This document shows positions 41,328-50,075 of a stretch of 64,000 nt of DNA, in pieces. The stretch is from Arachnia propionica (GTDB taxonomy: Bacteria; Actinomycetota; Actinomycetes; Propionibacteriales; Propionibacteriaceae). How positions within the stretch are numbered: position 1 is the stretch's first letter; each line of letters opens with the position of its first letter. Made by a program: the position numbers and the translations under genes. The stretch covers positions 1-64,000 of the forward strand of contig NZ_RQYT01000005.1 in the NCBI RefSeq assembly GCF_003932785.1, read 5' to 3'. The notes beneath the pieces are model-generated. The model was not told where the DNA came from. It was given only the letters and a program-made list of their open reading frames with translations, and searched no databases.

Positions 41328-42091
41328 CCGATCTCGTCCGACTCGACAGGGTGGACGTCACCTTCCACCGGGGGCGACGCACCTTCCAGGCCCTGCAGGA
41401 CGTGGATCTGCGCATGGCGCCGGGGGAGAGGGTGGGTCTGGTCGGCGGCTCGGGATCCGGCAAGACGACCATCCTGCGGACCCTTCTCGGGCTGGTGCAA
41501 CCCTCTGCCGGCGAGGTCCTCTTCGACGGGGAACGCATCGATGGCCGCAGCGACCGGGACCTCGCCGAGATGCGGCGACGGGTCTCCTTGGTGCACCAGG
41601 ACCCCAACTCCTCCCTCAATCCCCGCATGAGACTCAGGGACATCGTCGCCGAGCCGCTGCGATCCCCCTGGACCAGGCGGGCGGGGGTGGACATCACCGA
41701 ATCGGTGACGGAGGCCGTCGACTCGGTCGGGCTCGGGGCGGATCTCCTCGACCGCTACCCGCACCAACTCTCCGGCGGTCAGCGTCAGCGAGTTGCCATC
41801 GCCCGGGCGCTCATCAGCGAACCCGACCTTCTCATCGCCGACGAGCCGGTCTCCGCCTTGGACGTCTCCGTCCGGGCCCAGGTGCTGAACCTGCTGCTGG
41901 ATGCGGTGAGGGAACGCCAGCTGGCCATGCTGTTCGTCAGTCACGACCTGAACGTCGTGCGCCACCTGTGCCAGCGTGTCATCGTGCTGCGACGCGGACG
42001 GGTGGTCGAGGAGGGCCCCGTCGAGGAAGTGCTCGACACACCGACCGACCCCTACACCGCGGAACTGGTCGCTGCCAGCTTGTCCCTGTGA
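41324..42091 (+). CDS. ABC transporter ATPase (DppF-type)
   Basis: 255 residues from ATG 41324 (ATGA overlap). Walker A GGSGSGKTT, signature [15 protein letters not shown], Walker B LLIADEPVSALD, SHDLNVV. Second nucleotide-binding subunit; last gene of the transporter operon, 12 bp before serA. Confidence 0.9.
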   Translation: MTDLVRLDRVDVTFHRGRRTFQALQDVDLRMAPGERVGLVGGSGSGKTTILRTLLGLVQPSAGEVLFDGERIDGRSDRDLAEMRRRVSLVHQDPNSSLNPRMRLRDIVAEPLRSPWTRRAGVDITESVTEAVDSVGLGADLLDRYPHQLSGGQRQRVAIARALISEPDLLIADEPVSALDVSVRAQVLNLLLDAVRERQLAMLFVSHDLNVVRHLCQRVIVLRRGRVVEEGPVEEVLDTPTDPYTAELVAASLSL

Positions 42092-42103
42092 ATCCCGGGT
42101 AAC

Positions 42104-43303
42104 ATGCCGCCCGTGAAGGCTCTGCTGCTTGAGAACATCCATTCCGAGGCCGTGCGGTTGCTCACCGCTCGTGGCCATGAGGTCGACCTGCGTCCGGGGG
42201 CCCTCGGTGAGTCGGAACTCATCGAGGCGTTGCAGGGAGTGCAGCTGCTCGGCATCCGATCCCGAACCCACCTGACGAGAGCGGTCTTCGAGGCGTGCCC
42301 GGATCTGGTGGCCGTCGGTGCCTTCTGCATCGGCACGAACCAGGTGGATCTGGATGCCGCGGCGGCGGCCGGGGTTCCCGTGTTCAACGCCCCCTACTCC
42401 AACACCCGGTCGGTGGTGGAGCTGGCGTTGGGGGAGATCATTGCCATGGCCCGTCGACTCAGCGACCGCAACGCCGACATGCATGCCGGCATCTGGGACA
42501 AGTCCGCGGTTGGCGCCCACGAGGTTCGCGGCCGCACCCTCGGCATCGTCGGCTACGGAAACATCGGATCCCAGCTGTCGGTTCTGGCCGAGGCACTCGG
42601 GATGCGCGTGTACTTCTACGACCTGGTGGATCGTCTGGCCCTGGGCAACGCCACCCGCGTCGACTCGATGGAGGAACTCTTCGCCACCTGCGAGACCATC
42701 TCGCTCCACGTCGACGGCCGTGCCTCCAACAAGAACCTCATCGGGGCGAAGGAGTTCGCCCAGATGAGGCCCCGCACCCTGTTCCTCAACCTGTGTCGCG
42801 GGAACGTCGTCGACATCGACGCCCTCGCCGAGGTCCTGCGCTCCGGACACATCGCCGGTGCCGCCGTCGATGTCTTCCCCAGCGAACCCAAGAGCAGGAA
42901 CGAGCCGTTCTCCTCGCCCCTGCAGGGCATCCCGAACGTCATCCTCACCCCCCACGTCGGCGGCTCCACTCAGGAGGCCCAGGTCGACATCGGCCGCTAC
43001 GTGGCGGGCAAGCTCGCCGACCACGAGGAGTTCGGAACCACCTCAATGTGCGTGAACCTGCCCGAGGTGTCGGTCGGCGGGGCGCAGGCGGAAAGGGTCC
43101 TGCATCTCCACCGCAACGTGCCGGGTGTCCTCGCCCGCCTCAACAACGTCCTGGCCGGACACAACATGAACATCGGCGCGCAGATGCTCGCCACCCTCGG
43201 CGAGTACGGCTACGCCGTCACCGACGTCTCAGGGGAGCATTACGACGGCCTGCTCCAGGAACTCCAGGGCCTCGAGGAGACCATCCGGGTGCGTGTGATC
43301 TGA
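42104..43303 (+). CDS. serA: D-3-phosphoglycerate dehydrogenase
   Basis: 399 residues, the short form without the extra ASB domain: substrate domain with SRTHLTRAVFEACPDL and AVGAFCIGTNQVDLDAAAAA, NAD domain with GIVGYGNIGSQL, the catalytic Arg and His/Glu segments (NLCRGNVVDI, LTPHVGGSTQEAQ) and a C-terminal ACT domain (HRNVPGVLARLNNVLAGHNM). First step of serine synthesis; the ACT domain normally binds serine for feedback inhibition. GTG at 42113 is a possible later start. Confidence 0.93.
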   Translation: MPPVKALLLENIHSEAVRLLTARGHEVDLRPGALGESELIEALQGVQLLGIRSRTHLTRAVFEACPDLVAVGAFCIGTNQVDLDAAAAAGVPVFNAPYSNTRSVVELALGEIIAMARRLSDRNADMHAGIWDKSAVGAHEVRGRTLGIVGYGNIGSQLSVLAEALGMRVYFYDLVDRLALGNATRVDSMEELFATCETISLHVDGRASNKNLIGAKEFAQMRPRTLFLNLCRGNVVDIDALAEVLRSGHIAGAAVDVFPSEPKSRNEPFSSPLQGIPNVILTPHVGGSTQEAQVDIGRYVAGKLADHEEFGTTSMCVNLPEVSVGGAQAERVLHLHRNVPGVLARLNNVLAGHNMNIGAQMLATLGEYGYAVTDVSGEHYDGLLQELQGLEETIRVRVI

Positions 43304-43312
43304 CGAAACCCG

Positions 43313-43343
43313 CGGGGGCGAGGCCGACATCGACCTCGCCCCC
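43313..43343. terminator. hairpin after serA
   Basis: GGGGGCGAGG and CCTCGCCCCC form a perfect 10-bp stem between the convergent serA and hisN genes; probably serves both. Confidence 0.65.
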
Positions 43344-43357
43344 GTACCCGCCCGAAC

Positions 43358-44200
43358 TCAGCGTGCCGTGGTGTCCTCCTGGTCGTCGGCCTCATCGGCG
43401 CCCTCCGTGGGGGAGAGCCGCGCCAGCACCGCCTCGTGGAGCAGGCCATTCGTGGCGAGCGCGTTCCCGTGATAGGGCCCGGGGCGACCGTCGATGCTGG
43501 TGAAGCTGCCACCAGCCTCACGCACGATGATGTCGAGGGCGGCCATGTCGTAGAGCTGAAGTTCGGGCTCACATGCGATGTCGACGGCCCCCTCCGCCAA
43601 CAGCATGTAGCTCCAGAAGTCCCCGTAGGCGCGGGAGCGCCACACATCCCGCATGAGATCCACGAAACCCTGCCCGCGCCCGGACTCGATCCACCCCTCG
43701 ATGCTGGCGTAGGACAGGGACGCATCCTCGATCCGGCTCACCCGGCTCGTGTGGATCGAGGTGGCGTTGAGGATCGAACGTCCCGTGAAGGCACCCCCAC
43801 CCTTCGTGGCCCACCAGCGACGCTGGAGCGCCGGCGCGGACACGACGGAGGCGACGATCTCCCCCTCGACCTCGAGAGCGATCAGCGTGGCCCACACGGG
43901 AACCCCGCGCAGGTAGTTCGCGGTGCCATCGATGGGGTCGATGATCCAACGTCGCGGTGAACTCCCGGAGTCCTGCAGTTCCTCGCCGTGGACGGCGTCG
44001 CGTGGTCGGGTCCGGGACAGCGTGCGTCGGATCGCCTCCTCGACGGCGGTGTCGGTCTCGGTGACCGGGGTCCGGTCCGGTTTCGTCTTGATCCTGAGGT
44101 CCTGGGCCTTGAAGCGGGCCATGGAGATCGAGTCGGCGTCGTCAGCCATGACGTGAGCCAACCGGATGTCGTCGGTGAGGGATTTGATGGTGGTGGCCAT
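43358..44200 (-). CDS. hisN: inositol-monophosphatase-family histidinol phosphatase
   Basis: About 280 residues. Metal-binding motifs TPVTETDTAVEEAI, GEE, WIIDPIDGTANYLRG and LQLYDMAALDIIVREAGG are intact, characteristic of actinobacterial HisN in this genomic spot (aroA-rsgA-hisN). ATG 44206 is an alternative start; a TAGGTT sequence directly upstream could also give a leaderless mRNA from 44200. Dephosphorylates histidinol phosphate in histidine synthesis. Confidence 0.85.
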   Translation of the reverse strand: MATTIKSLTDDIRLAHVMADDADSISMARFKAQDLRIKTKPDRTPVTETDTAVEEAIRRTLSRTRPRDAVHGEELQDSGSSPRRWIIDPIDGTANYLRGVPVWATLIALEVEGEIVASVVSAPALQRRWWATKGGGAFTGRSILNATSIHTSRVSRIEDASLSYASIEGWIESGRGQGFVDLMRDVWRSRAYGDFWSYMLLAEGAVDIACEPELQLYDMAALDIIVREAGGSFTSIDGRPGPYHGNALATNGLLHEAVLARLSPTEGADEADDQEDTTAR

Positions 44201-44229
44201 GCCCATAACCTAGCCGAGACCGGCCGGAC

Positions 44230-45204
44230 TCACACGAATGCCCGTTCCATCCTGCGGAAGGAGGACAACCGGGCCCCCTCCAGGAGGCCGTTGCGGAAGG
44301 CCTCGTCAAGCCCGCATTCAGGTGCGGTGGAGTCGTGACGGCAGCCGCGGGGGCAGTGCTCGACGAACTCGGCCAGATCGTTGAACGCTGCGATGAACGA
44401 GTCCGGACGCACGTGGCTGATGCCGAAGGAGCGCACCCCGGGTGTGTCGATGATCCACCCACCCCCCGGAAGGGCGATCGCAGCCGCCGAGGTGGAGGTG
44501 TGGCGTCCCTTCCCGGTCACCTCCGAGACAGCGCCCGTGGCCCGCCCGGTTCCCGGCACGAGGGCGTTGACGAGAGTGGACTTGCCCACCCCGGAATGTC
44601 CGATGAGGACCGTGGTGAGATCGGCGAGCTGCTCCCGCACTGGATCCAGGTCACTGCCGGGCTGGGTCACGACGATCGGCACCCCGAGCGGTTCGTAGGC
44701 CTCGCGGAGGAGGTCGGGACTCGCGAGGTCCGCCTTGGTCAGGCAGAGCACGGGGGCCACGCCGGCGTCGTAGGCGGCCACGAGGATGCGGTCGATCATG
44801 CCCATGCGCGGCTCAGGGTCGGCCAGTGCGGTGACGATCATGAGCTGGTCGGCGTTGGCGACGATGGGACGCTCGAACGTGTCGGCATCGTCCGCGGAGC
44901 GACGAAGCATGGAGCGTCTCTCCTCCACCTCGACGATGCGGGCGAGCGTGCCGTCATCACCGGAGACGTCGCCGTCGAGCCGAACCCGATCCCCGACGAT
45001 GACCCCCTTGCGTCCGAGGATCCGGGCCTTGGTGGCGCTGACGGCGAGTCCGTCGGGAAGGAGGCAGCGGTACCGGCCGCGGTCGATGGAGGCGACCATC
45101 GCGACGGGGGCGTCGGAGTAGTCGGGCCTGTCCTTCGTGCGCGGGCGACTGCGTTTGCGTGGCCGCTCGAAGGCGGCGTGGTCGTCGTGCCAGCGGGCCA
45201 TCAT
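44230..45204 (-). CDS. rsgA: ribosome small-subunit-dependent GTPase
   Basis: 324 residues. An N-terminal OB fold is followed by the circularly permuted GTPase: G4 LTKAD before G1 GHSGVGKSTLVNAL and G3 DTPGVR, then a zinc knuckle with C-x-H pattern (HCPRGCRHDSTAPECGL). It helps 30S maturation. It overlaps aroA by 4 bp upstream and lies 23-29 bp before hisN. Confidence 0.93.
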   Translation of the reverse strand: MMARWHDDHAAFERPRKRSRPRTKDRPDYSDAPVAMVASIDRGRYRCLLPDGLAVSATKARILGRKGVIVGDRVRLDGDVSGDDGTLARIVEVEERRSMLRRSADDADTFERPIVANADQLMIVTALADPEPRMGMIDRILVAAYDAGVAPVLCLTKADLASPDLLREAYEPLGVPIVVTQPGSDLDPVREQLADLTTVLIGHSGVGKSTLVNALVPGTGRATGAVSEVTGKGRHTSTSAAAIALPGGGWIIDTPGVRSFGISHVRPDSFIAAFNDLAEFVEHCPRGCRHDSTAPECGLDEAFRNGLLEGARLSSFRRMERAFV

Positions 45205-46535
45205 GCGTCGACCAGGCCGGTCCAGCGGGTCATGAAGTCAGGCATCGTCTTCGAGACGCAACCGATGTCGTCAACCCTCACCCCGGTTCTCGTCAACGCC
45301 ACGACGGCGGCGAAATGGGCCATCCGGTGGTCGGCGTAGGTGCTGAGTTCGACCGGGTCGGTCTCCCGGAGCGGACTTCCCTCGATCTCGAGGCCGTCGG
45401 GTAGTTCGGTGGCCGACACGCCCAGCCGGTTGAGTTCCGTGGCGAGGGCCCGCAGTCGATCCGTCTCGTGCCCTCGGATGTGTGCGACGCCGGTGATCCG
45501 GGTGATGCCCTCGGCGGTCGCGGCCAGGGCGGCGACGACGGGGGTCAGCTCGGAGGCTGCGTGCAGGTCAACCTCGATGCCGCGCAGACGTCGCGGTCCC
45601 TGCAGGGTCACGGCATCGGCCTCAGCGATCACCTCGCATCCCATCCCGGTGGCGACATCGAGGAAGAGGGCACCAGGTTGGAGGGAGTGCCTCGGCCAGC
45701 GGGGGACACGAACCCGTCCGCCCGTGACAGCCGCTGCGGCGAGGAAGGCCGCTGCGTTCGTCAGGTCGGGCTCGATCACGGTGTCGTGGGCGCGAACGAC
45801 CCCCTCCCGCACCTCCCACGCCATGGAGTCGTGCTCGATGACGTCGACGCCGCGGGATCGCAGCATCTCGACGGTCATCGCGATGTGAGGGCGGGACGGG
45901 ACGGAATCGCCCTCATGGCGGATCCTGAGCCCGCCGGGAATCCGGCACCCGATGAGGATGAGGCCCGAGAGGAACTGACTGGAGGGGGAGGAGTCGATGA
46001 CGATCTCATCGCCGCATCGGGGGGTCCCCGGGCCGATGCTGAAGGGAAGGCCGTCGCCGTCCACGCACACCCCCAGCTGCCTCAGCCCGTCGAGGAGACC
46101 CGCCATGGGTCGCAGCGAGGCGTGGGGGTCGCCGGTGAACCGGGTGACACCGTCGGCGAGCGCCGCCAGGGGTGGGACGAAGCGCATGACGGTGCCGGCG
46201 AGTCCGCAGTCGATCCCGTCCGGCGCCGCGGTGAATCGCGGGGGAGGGCAGACCCTGAGGGAACCGTCATCGGTTGCATCGATCGCGACGCCGAGCGCCC
46301 GCAGTGCATCGATCATGAGGGTCGAATCGCGGGAGACCAGGGCACCCACCACCGTGGCCGGGCCATCGGCGAGCGCTGCGAGGACCAACGCCCGGTTCGT
46401 CTCGGACTTGGACCCCGGTACCTCGACACCACCCCGGACCGGGACGCCCGGGGTGGGCAGGGCAGCGGGGATCAGGACCCCACCGCCCGCTTCGTCGCCT
46501 TCTTGACCTTCTTGGTGAGGTGCTTGCGACGCCAC
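45201..46535 (-). CDS. aroA: 3-phosphoshikimate 1-carboxyvinyltransferase (EPSP synthase)
   Basis: 444 residues. Signatures [63 protein letters not shown] and [13 protein letters not shown]. Sixth step of the shikimate pathway. The GTG 46535 start lies 64 bp inside the upstream doxX gene; no better start codon exists before the conserved region. It forms an operon with rsgA and hisN. Confidence 0.92.
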   Translation of the reverse strand: MASQAPHQEGQEGDEAGGGVLIPAALPTPGVPVRGGVEVPGSKSETNRALVLAALADGPATVVGALVSRDSTLMIDALRALGVAIDATDDGSLRVCPPPRFTAAPDGIDCGLAGTVMRFVPPLAALADGVTRFTGDPHASLRPMAGLLDGLRQLGVCVDGDGLPFSIGPGTPRCGDEIVIDSSPSSQFLSGLILIGCRIPGGLRIRHEGDSVPSRPHIAMTVEMLRSRGVDVIEHDSMAWEVREGVVRAHDTVIEPDLTNAAAFLAAAAVTGGRVRVPRWPRHSLQPGALFLDVATGMGCEVIAEADAVTLQGPRRLRGIEVDLHAASELTPVVAALAATAEGITRITGVAHIRGHETDRLRALATELNRLGVSATELPDGLEIEGSPLRETDPVELSTYADHRMAHFAAVVALTRTGVRVDDIGCVSKTMPDFMTRWTGLVDA

Positions 46536-46969
46536 CGGAGGCTGGGCTGCCCCTCGAGATCACGGGTGGCGAGCAGGGCAGCTCCGAGCATGGAAACCCG
46601 CTGCAGGAGACGCGGATCCCGCTGGGGTCGGGTCTCGGAACCGGCGTCCTTGTTCGGCAGTGCGTTCACCACATCCATCGTCGCGGCGCAGGTCAGCAGG
46701 AACGCCCCAGCGCGGCGACCGATCCCGGTGGCGAACATGACCCCTCCGGCCAGCTCGGCCGCGCCGCAGAGCCTGACCCAGGTCTCGGGCTGCTCGGGGA
46801 CGTAGGAGGAGTACCCGGAAGGTACGGCACGTTGGACGAGGGGGGTGACCGTGGAGGTGAACCTCTCTGCGTCCGGCGCCAGTTCCGCCGGTCTGGTGAC
46901 CTTGCGGACGCCGTCGGCGATGAACGCGCTCGCGAAGAGGCTACGGGCGAGGAAGCGCAACAGACTCAT
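46472..46969 (-). CDS. DoxX-family membrane protein
   Basis: 165 residues from ATG 46969 (46981 possible). Four membrane helices with [40 protein letters not shown] and [20 protein letters not shown], as in DoxX/SURF4-like proteins of actinobacteria; basic C-terminus ([13 protein letters not shown]). DoxX proteins take part in redox or detoxification complexes, but this one's role is not known. It is divergent from sigR. Confidence 0.8.
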   Translation of the reverse strand: MSLLRFLARSLFASAFIADGVRKVTRPAELAPDAERFTSTVTPLVQRAVPSGYSSYVPEQPETWVRLCGAAELAGGVMFATGIGRRAGAFLLTCAATMDVVNALPNKDAGSETRPQRDPRLLQRVSMLGAALLATRDLEGQPSLRWRRKHLTKKVKKATKRAVGS

Positions 46970-47026
46970 GACGTCAAACATACCGATCCCTTGGCCGATT
47001 CGGGACCGGCGCCGCGATTTCGGCCC

Positions 47027-47056
47027 GGGAATACCGGGGAGGTGGCACGCGTTGTC
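47027..47056 (+). promoter_or_regulatory. SigR-type promoter of sigR (autoregulation)
   Basis: GGGAAT at 47027-47032 and GTTGTC at 47051-47056, with 18 bp between GGAAT and GTT, match the SigR/SigH consensus GGAAT-N18-GTT. Transcription would start at about 47063, on the first possible ATG of sigR. Confidence 0.75.
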
Positions 47057-47062
47057 GGGGAC

Positions 47063-47704
47063 ATGAGCGCGACCGTGATGCTCGAACGGGCCGAAATGGC
47101 GGTAGGTTCTTCCCTGATGGATCCCTCAGTGAAGATTGACGCGGCCGACCTGGGTCTGGCGTTCGAGGAAGAGGCCCTGGCCCACCTCGACCGCCTCTAC
47201 TCCGCTGCCCTCCGGATGACCCGCAACCCCGTGGAGGCGGAGGACCTGGTGCAGGAGACCTACCTCAAGGCGTTGAAAGGGCGGGAATCGTTCAAGCCCG
47301 GGACCAACATGAAGGCCTGGCTCTACCGCATCCTCACCAACTCCTACATCAACACGTGGCGCAAGGCGGAACGGTCGCCGAAGGTCAGTGGGGACGAGGA
47401 CGTCACGGATTGGCAGCTGGCGCGGGCGGCGGCCCACGACTCGCAGGGACTGAGGTCCGCCGAGATGGAGGCGCTCGACCAGACCCCGGACGCCGTCGTG
47501 GCCGGGGCCATGGCTGCTCTGCCGGAGAATTTCAGGCTCGCCGTGTACCTGGCGGACGTCGAGGGCTTCAGCTACAAGGAGATTGCCGCAATCATGGACA
47601 CCCCCGTCGGCACCGTCATGTCCAGACTGAACCGAGGTCGGGCGCAGCTACGAGAGGCGCTTGCCGAGTATGCCCGTGAGCGCGGCATCGGGAGGACCCG
47701 ATGA
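47063..47704 (+). CDS. sigR: ECF sigma factor SigR/SigH (oxidative and thiol stress)
   Basis: Up to 213 residues. Region 2 [20 protein letters not shown] and [10 protein letters not shown], then [20 protein letters not shown]; region 4 [20 protein letters not shown] and [18 protein letters not shown]. These are the SigR/SigH family sequences. It directs the thiol-oxidative stress regulon and is held by the zinc anti-sigma factor encoded next (4-bp overlap). ATG 47063 would be leaderless from the SigR-type promoter; ATG 47078, 47096 and 47117 are shorter options. Confidence 0.92.
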   Translation: MSATVMLERAEMAVGSSLMDPSVKIDAADLGLAFEEEALAHLDRLYSAALRMTRNPVEAEDLVQETYLKALKGRESFKPGTNMKAWLYRILTNSYINTWRKAERSPKVSGDEDVTDWQLARAAAHDSQGLRSAEMEALDQTPDAVVAGAMAALPENFRLAVYLADVEGFSYKEIAAIMDTPVGTVMSRLNRGRAQLREALAEYARERGIGRTR

Positions 47705-47979
47705 CCGATCCCGTCATGTGGAGCCATGACCACGACGACATGGACGAGTGCGTCCGGGCGTTGGAGGCCGTGCACGCCTTCCTCCACGGTGAACTGGGGG
47801 AGGTCGAGGCCGATCTGATCCGGGAACATCTGCACGCCTGTGAGCTGTGCATGGAGAGCTTCGAGATCGAGCAGACCATCACGCACATGATCCACCGCAG
47901 TCAACCGCTCGAAGCGGCGCCGTCGATGCTGCGTCAGCGACTCACGCTGCTCTGCCTGGAGCGTTCGGGTCAGGAGTAG
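47701..47979 (+). CDS. rsrA: zinc-containing anti-sigma factor RsrA/RshA
   Basis: 92 residues with the ZAS motif [13 protein letters not shown] (H-x3-C-x2-C) and an upstream His. Disulphide formation at these cysteines releases SigR in this family. Overlaps sigR by 4 bp. Confidence 0.9.
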   Translation: MTDPVMWSHDHDDMDECVRALEAVHAFLHGELGEVEADLIREHLHACELCMESFEIEQTITHMIHRSQPLEAAPSMLRQRLTLLCLERSGQE

Positions 47980-47995
47980 ACGGCGGGGAACGGAA

Positions 47996-48050
47996 TACGC
48001 CCCCGGTCCTCGGACACGGGGGCGTGGTACGGCGGAGGTTCAGCCTCCGC
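47996..48050. terminator. bidirectional terminator hairpins
   Basis: CGCCCCCG/CGGGGGCG (about 47999-48025) and GCGGAGG/CCTCCGC (about 48032-48050) lie between the convergent rsrA and bL37 genes. Confidence 0.6.
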
Positions 48051-48059
48051 GCTGCGTCC

Positions 48060-48134
48060 TCAGGCGTTGGGACGCTTGCCGTGATTGGCCTTGCTCTTGC
48101 GACGCGCGCGGCGCTTGCGACCGGTCTTGCCCAT
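48060..48134 (-). CDS. ribosomal protein bL37 (24 residues)
   Basis: Minus-strand frame of 24 codons ending KSKANHGKRPNA, with an Arg/Lys-rich start (MGKTGRKRRARRKSKANHG). GAAGGAGA precedes the ATG. This is the tiny actinobacterial large-subunit protein seen in mycobacterial ribosomes and named bL37 (AURKAIP1/COX24-like). It is easily missed by gene finders because of its length. Neighbourhood (sigR/rsrA, pdtaS, whiB1) matches its usual location. Confidence 0.85.
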   Translation of the reverse strand: MGKTGRKRRARRKSKANHGKRPNA

Positions 48135-48213
48135 GAGGGTCTCCTTCTGTTGCGATGCGACCGCCCATTGTGCCAGAACCGTCGTGACGTCACCAGCTGC
48201 GAACTGGCAGAGT

Positions 48214-49665
48214 ATGCCCATGGTGATGTCCGAGGTGGACCAGTTGTCCGACGCCGAATGGCTTCTCGCGTTCAGGAGTCAGTGGCACCTGTTGAGCGAC
48301 CTGTCGTTCTCCGATCTCCTGCTGTGGGTGCCCGACGACGACTCCGAGGACTGTCAGGAGTTCACCTGCGTCGCCCAGATCCGTCCCGTTACCGGACCGA
48401 CGGCCCTGGAGGAGGACGTGATCGGGGAACGGATCTCCCATGAGTTGGAGCATCAGGTGCTCGTGGCGTTCCTCAGCCACGAGGTCTGCGAGACGGGGGA
48501 CAACGCGTTGTCCGCGGGAATCCCCGTCGACGTGTGGGCGGTGCCGATCCTTCGCAGGGGGCGCTGCATCGCGGTGTTGGAGCGCCACACCAACCAGATG
48601 GGGATGCGGGCCACCGGGGCGCTGGAGGAGAACTACCTGGAGGCGGCTGACATGCTGACCTCCATGTTGTTGGAGGGGCGTTTCCCGCTGGCCCCCGTGA
48701 GCGACAAGGCGCTGGCCCCGAGGGTGTGCGACGGTGTGCTGCGGGTCCAGCCCTCCGGACGCATCAGTTACGCCTCCCCGAACGCCATCACCGCCTTCCG
48801 ACGCCTCAACGCGCTCGGGGATGTGGCCGATGAGGATTTCCCGACTCTCATCCGCAGCGTGATGAAGGGGGTGGAGTCCGTGGGGCAGACCGTGCAGGCC
48901 GACCTGGCGGAGCAACGCAGCGCCGTGTTCGACGTGGAGCAGCCCCGCGCCTCCATGCGTCTGGTCGTGCTGCCCCTCGTCGTCGAGCAGGAACGTCAGG
49001 GCTCGTTGGTTCTGTGCCGTGACACCACCGACCTGCGCACCAGGGATCGCATGCTCGTCACCAAGGACGCCACGATCCGGGAGATCCACCACCGCGTGAA
49101 GAACAACCTCCAGACCGTCGCCGCGCTGTTGCGCATGCAGTCCCGGCGGCTGAAGTCGGAGGAGGGGCGGGAGGCCCTCACGGATGCCATGCGGCGGGTC
49201 TCCTCCATCGCCCTCGTCCATGACACACTGAGCCACACCATCAACGATGATGTGGCCTTCGACGCCGTGTGTGACCGGATCCTCAGGATGGTGGGGGATC
49301 TGGCCTCGACGACGGGGGCCGTCGAGGCGTCCAGGGTGGGGAGTTTCGGGGAGATCCGTGCCGAGGCGGCAACCTCGCTGGCCATGGTCATCACGGAGTT
49401 GTGCCAGAACGCCATCGAGCACGGCCTCGGGAGTGGTTCCGGCCGGGTCATCGTGGAGCCCCACCGTCATGACGACCACCTGTACATCGACGTCATCGAT
49501 GACGGGGTGGGCCTTCCGGAGGGATTCCAGCTGGGCAACCAGAAGAGCCTCGGTCTGGCCATCATCTCCACCCTCGTGGGGGACCTGGGAGGAGCTCTGG
49601 AGATCGGTCCCGCCGAGTCGACCACGGGTACCCGGGCCAGGCTGGTCCTCCCCTGTGGCGTGTGA
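48214..49665 (+). CDS. pdtaS: sensor histidine kinase PdtaS
   Basis: 483 residues from ATG 48214 (48220 and 48226 also possible). An N-terminal GAF domain, a PAS-like domain (VLRVQPSGRISYASPNAITA), a HisKA_2 phosphoacceptor IREIHHRVKNNLQTVAALLR and an HATPase domain with ELCQNAIEHGLG and DDGVGLP. No membrane segments, so it is cytosolic. In mycobacteria PdtaS signals to the RNA-binding antiterminator PdtaR. It is divergent from bL37 and convergent with whiB1, as in other actinobacteria. Confidence 0.88.
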   Translation: MPMVMSEVDQLSDAEWLLAFRSQWHLLSDLSFSDLLLWVPDDDSEDCQEFTCVAQIRPVTGPTALEEDVIGERISHELEHQVLVAFLSHEVCETGDNALSAGIPVDVWAVPILRRGRCIAVLERHTNQMGMRATGALEENYLEAADMLTSMLLEGRFPLAPVSDKALAPRVCDGVLRVQPSGRISYASPNAITAFRRLNALGDVADEDFPTLIRSVMKGVESVGQTVQADLAEQRSAVFDVEQPRASMRLVVLPLVVEQERQGSLVLCRDTTDLRTRDRMLVTKDATIREIHHRVKNNLQTVAALLRMQSRRLKSEEGREALTDAMRRVSSIALVHDTLSHTINDDVAFDAVCDRILRMVGDLASTTGAVEASRVGSFGEIRAEAATSLAMVITELCQNAIEHGLGSGSGRVIVEPHRHDDHLYIDVIDDGVGLPEGFQLGNQKSLGLAIISTLVGDLGGALEIGPAESTTGTRARLVLPCGV

Positions 49666-49688
49666 GAATCGCCCTCGGTGGGGGGGGG

Positions 49689-49940
49689 TCAGCTGGCGCG
49701 CACGCGGGAGCGGGCCTGACGCCGCTTGATGGCGCGACGCTCGTCCTCACTCATGCCGCCCCAGACCCCGTGGTCCTGACCGGCCTCCAGCGCCCAGGAG
49801 AGACACTGGTCCTTCACCTCGCACCGCTGGCAGATCCTCTTCGCGTCCTCGATCTGCTGGAGGGCAGGGCCAGTGTTGCCGACGGGGAAGAACAATTCCG
49901 GATCCTCCGTCAGGCACGCCGCCCGATGCCGCCAATCCAT
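49689..49940 (-). CDS. whiB1: WhiB1-type iron-sulphur regulator
   Basis: 83 residues with four cluster cysteines (RAACLTEDPELFF, ICQRCEVKDQC) and the GVWGGMSEDERR turn, then a basic tail (IKRRQARSRVR). WhiB1 is a nitric-oxide-sensitive 4Fe-4S protein that binds the housekeeping sigma factor. Convergent with pdtaS. Confidence 0.92.
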   Translation of the reverse strand: MDWRHRAACLTEDPELFFPVGNTGPALQQIEDAKRICQRCEVKDQCLSWALEAGQDHGVWGGMSEDERRAIKRRQARSRVRAS

Positions 49941-50075
49941 TGGTTGAGCCCCTCCATACGTGTGGTGATCCCGCGTCCAGAAAACAATTCGCGAGCGGAT
50001 GAACCTTACCCCCGTAGGAAGCGAGAAACAACCCCTCTTTTTTCTGTTCGTGAATGTGAGGGTTGGCGATCAGGG

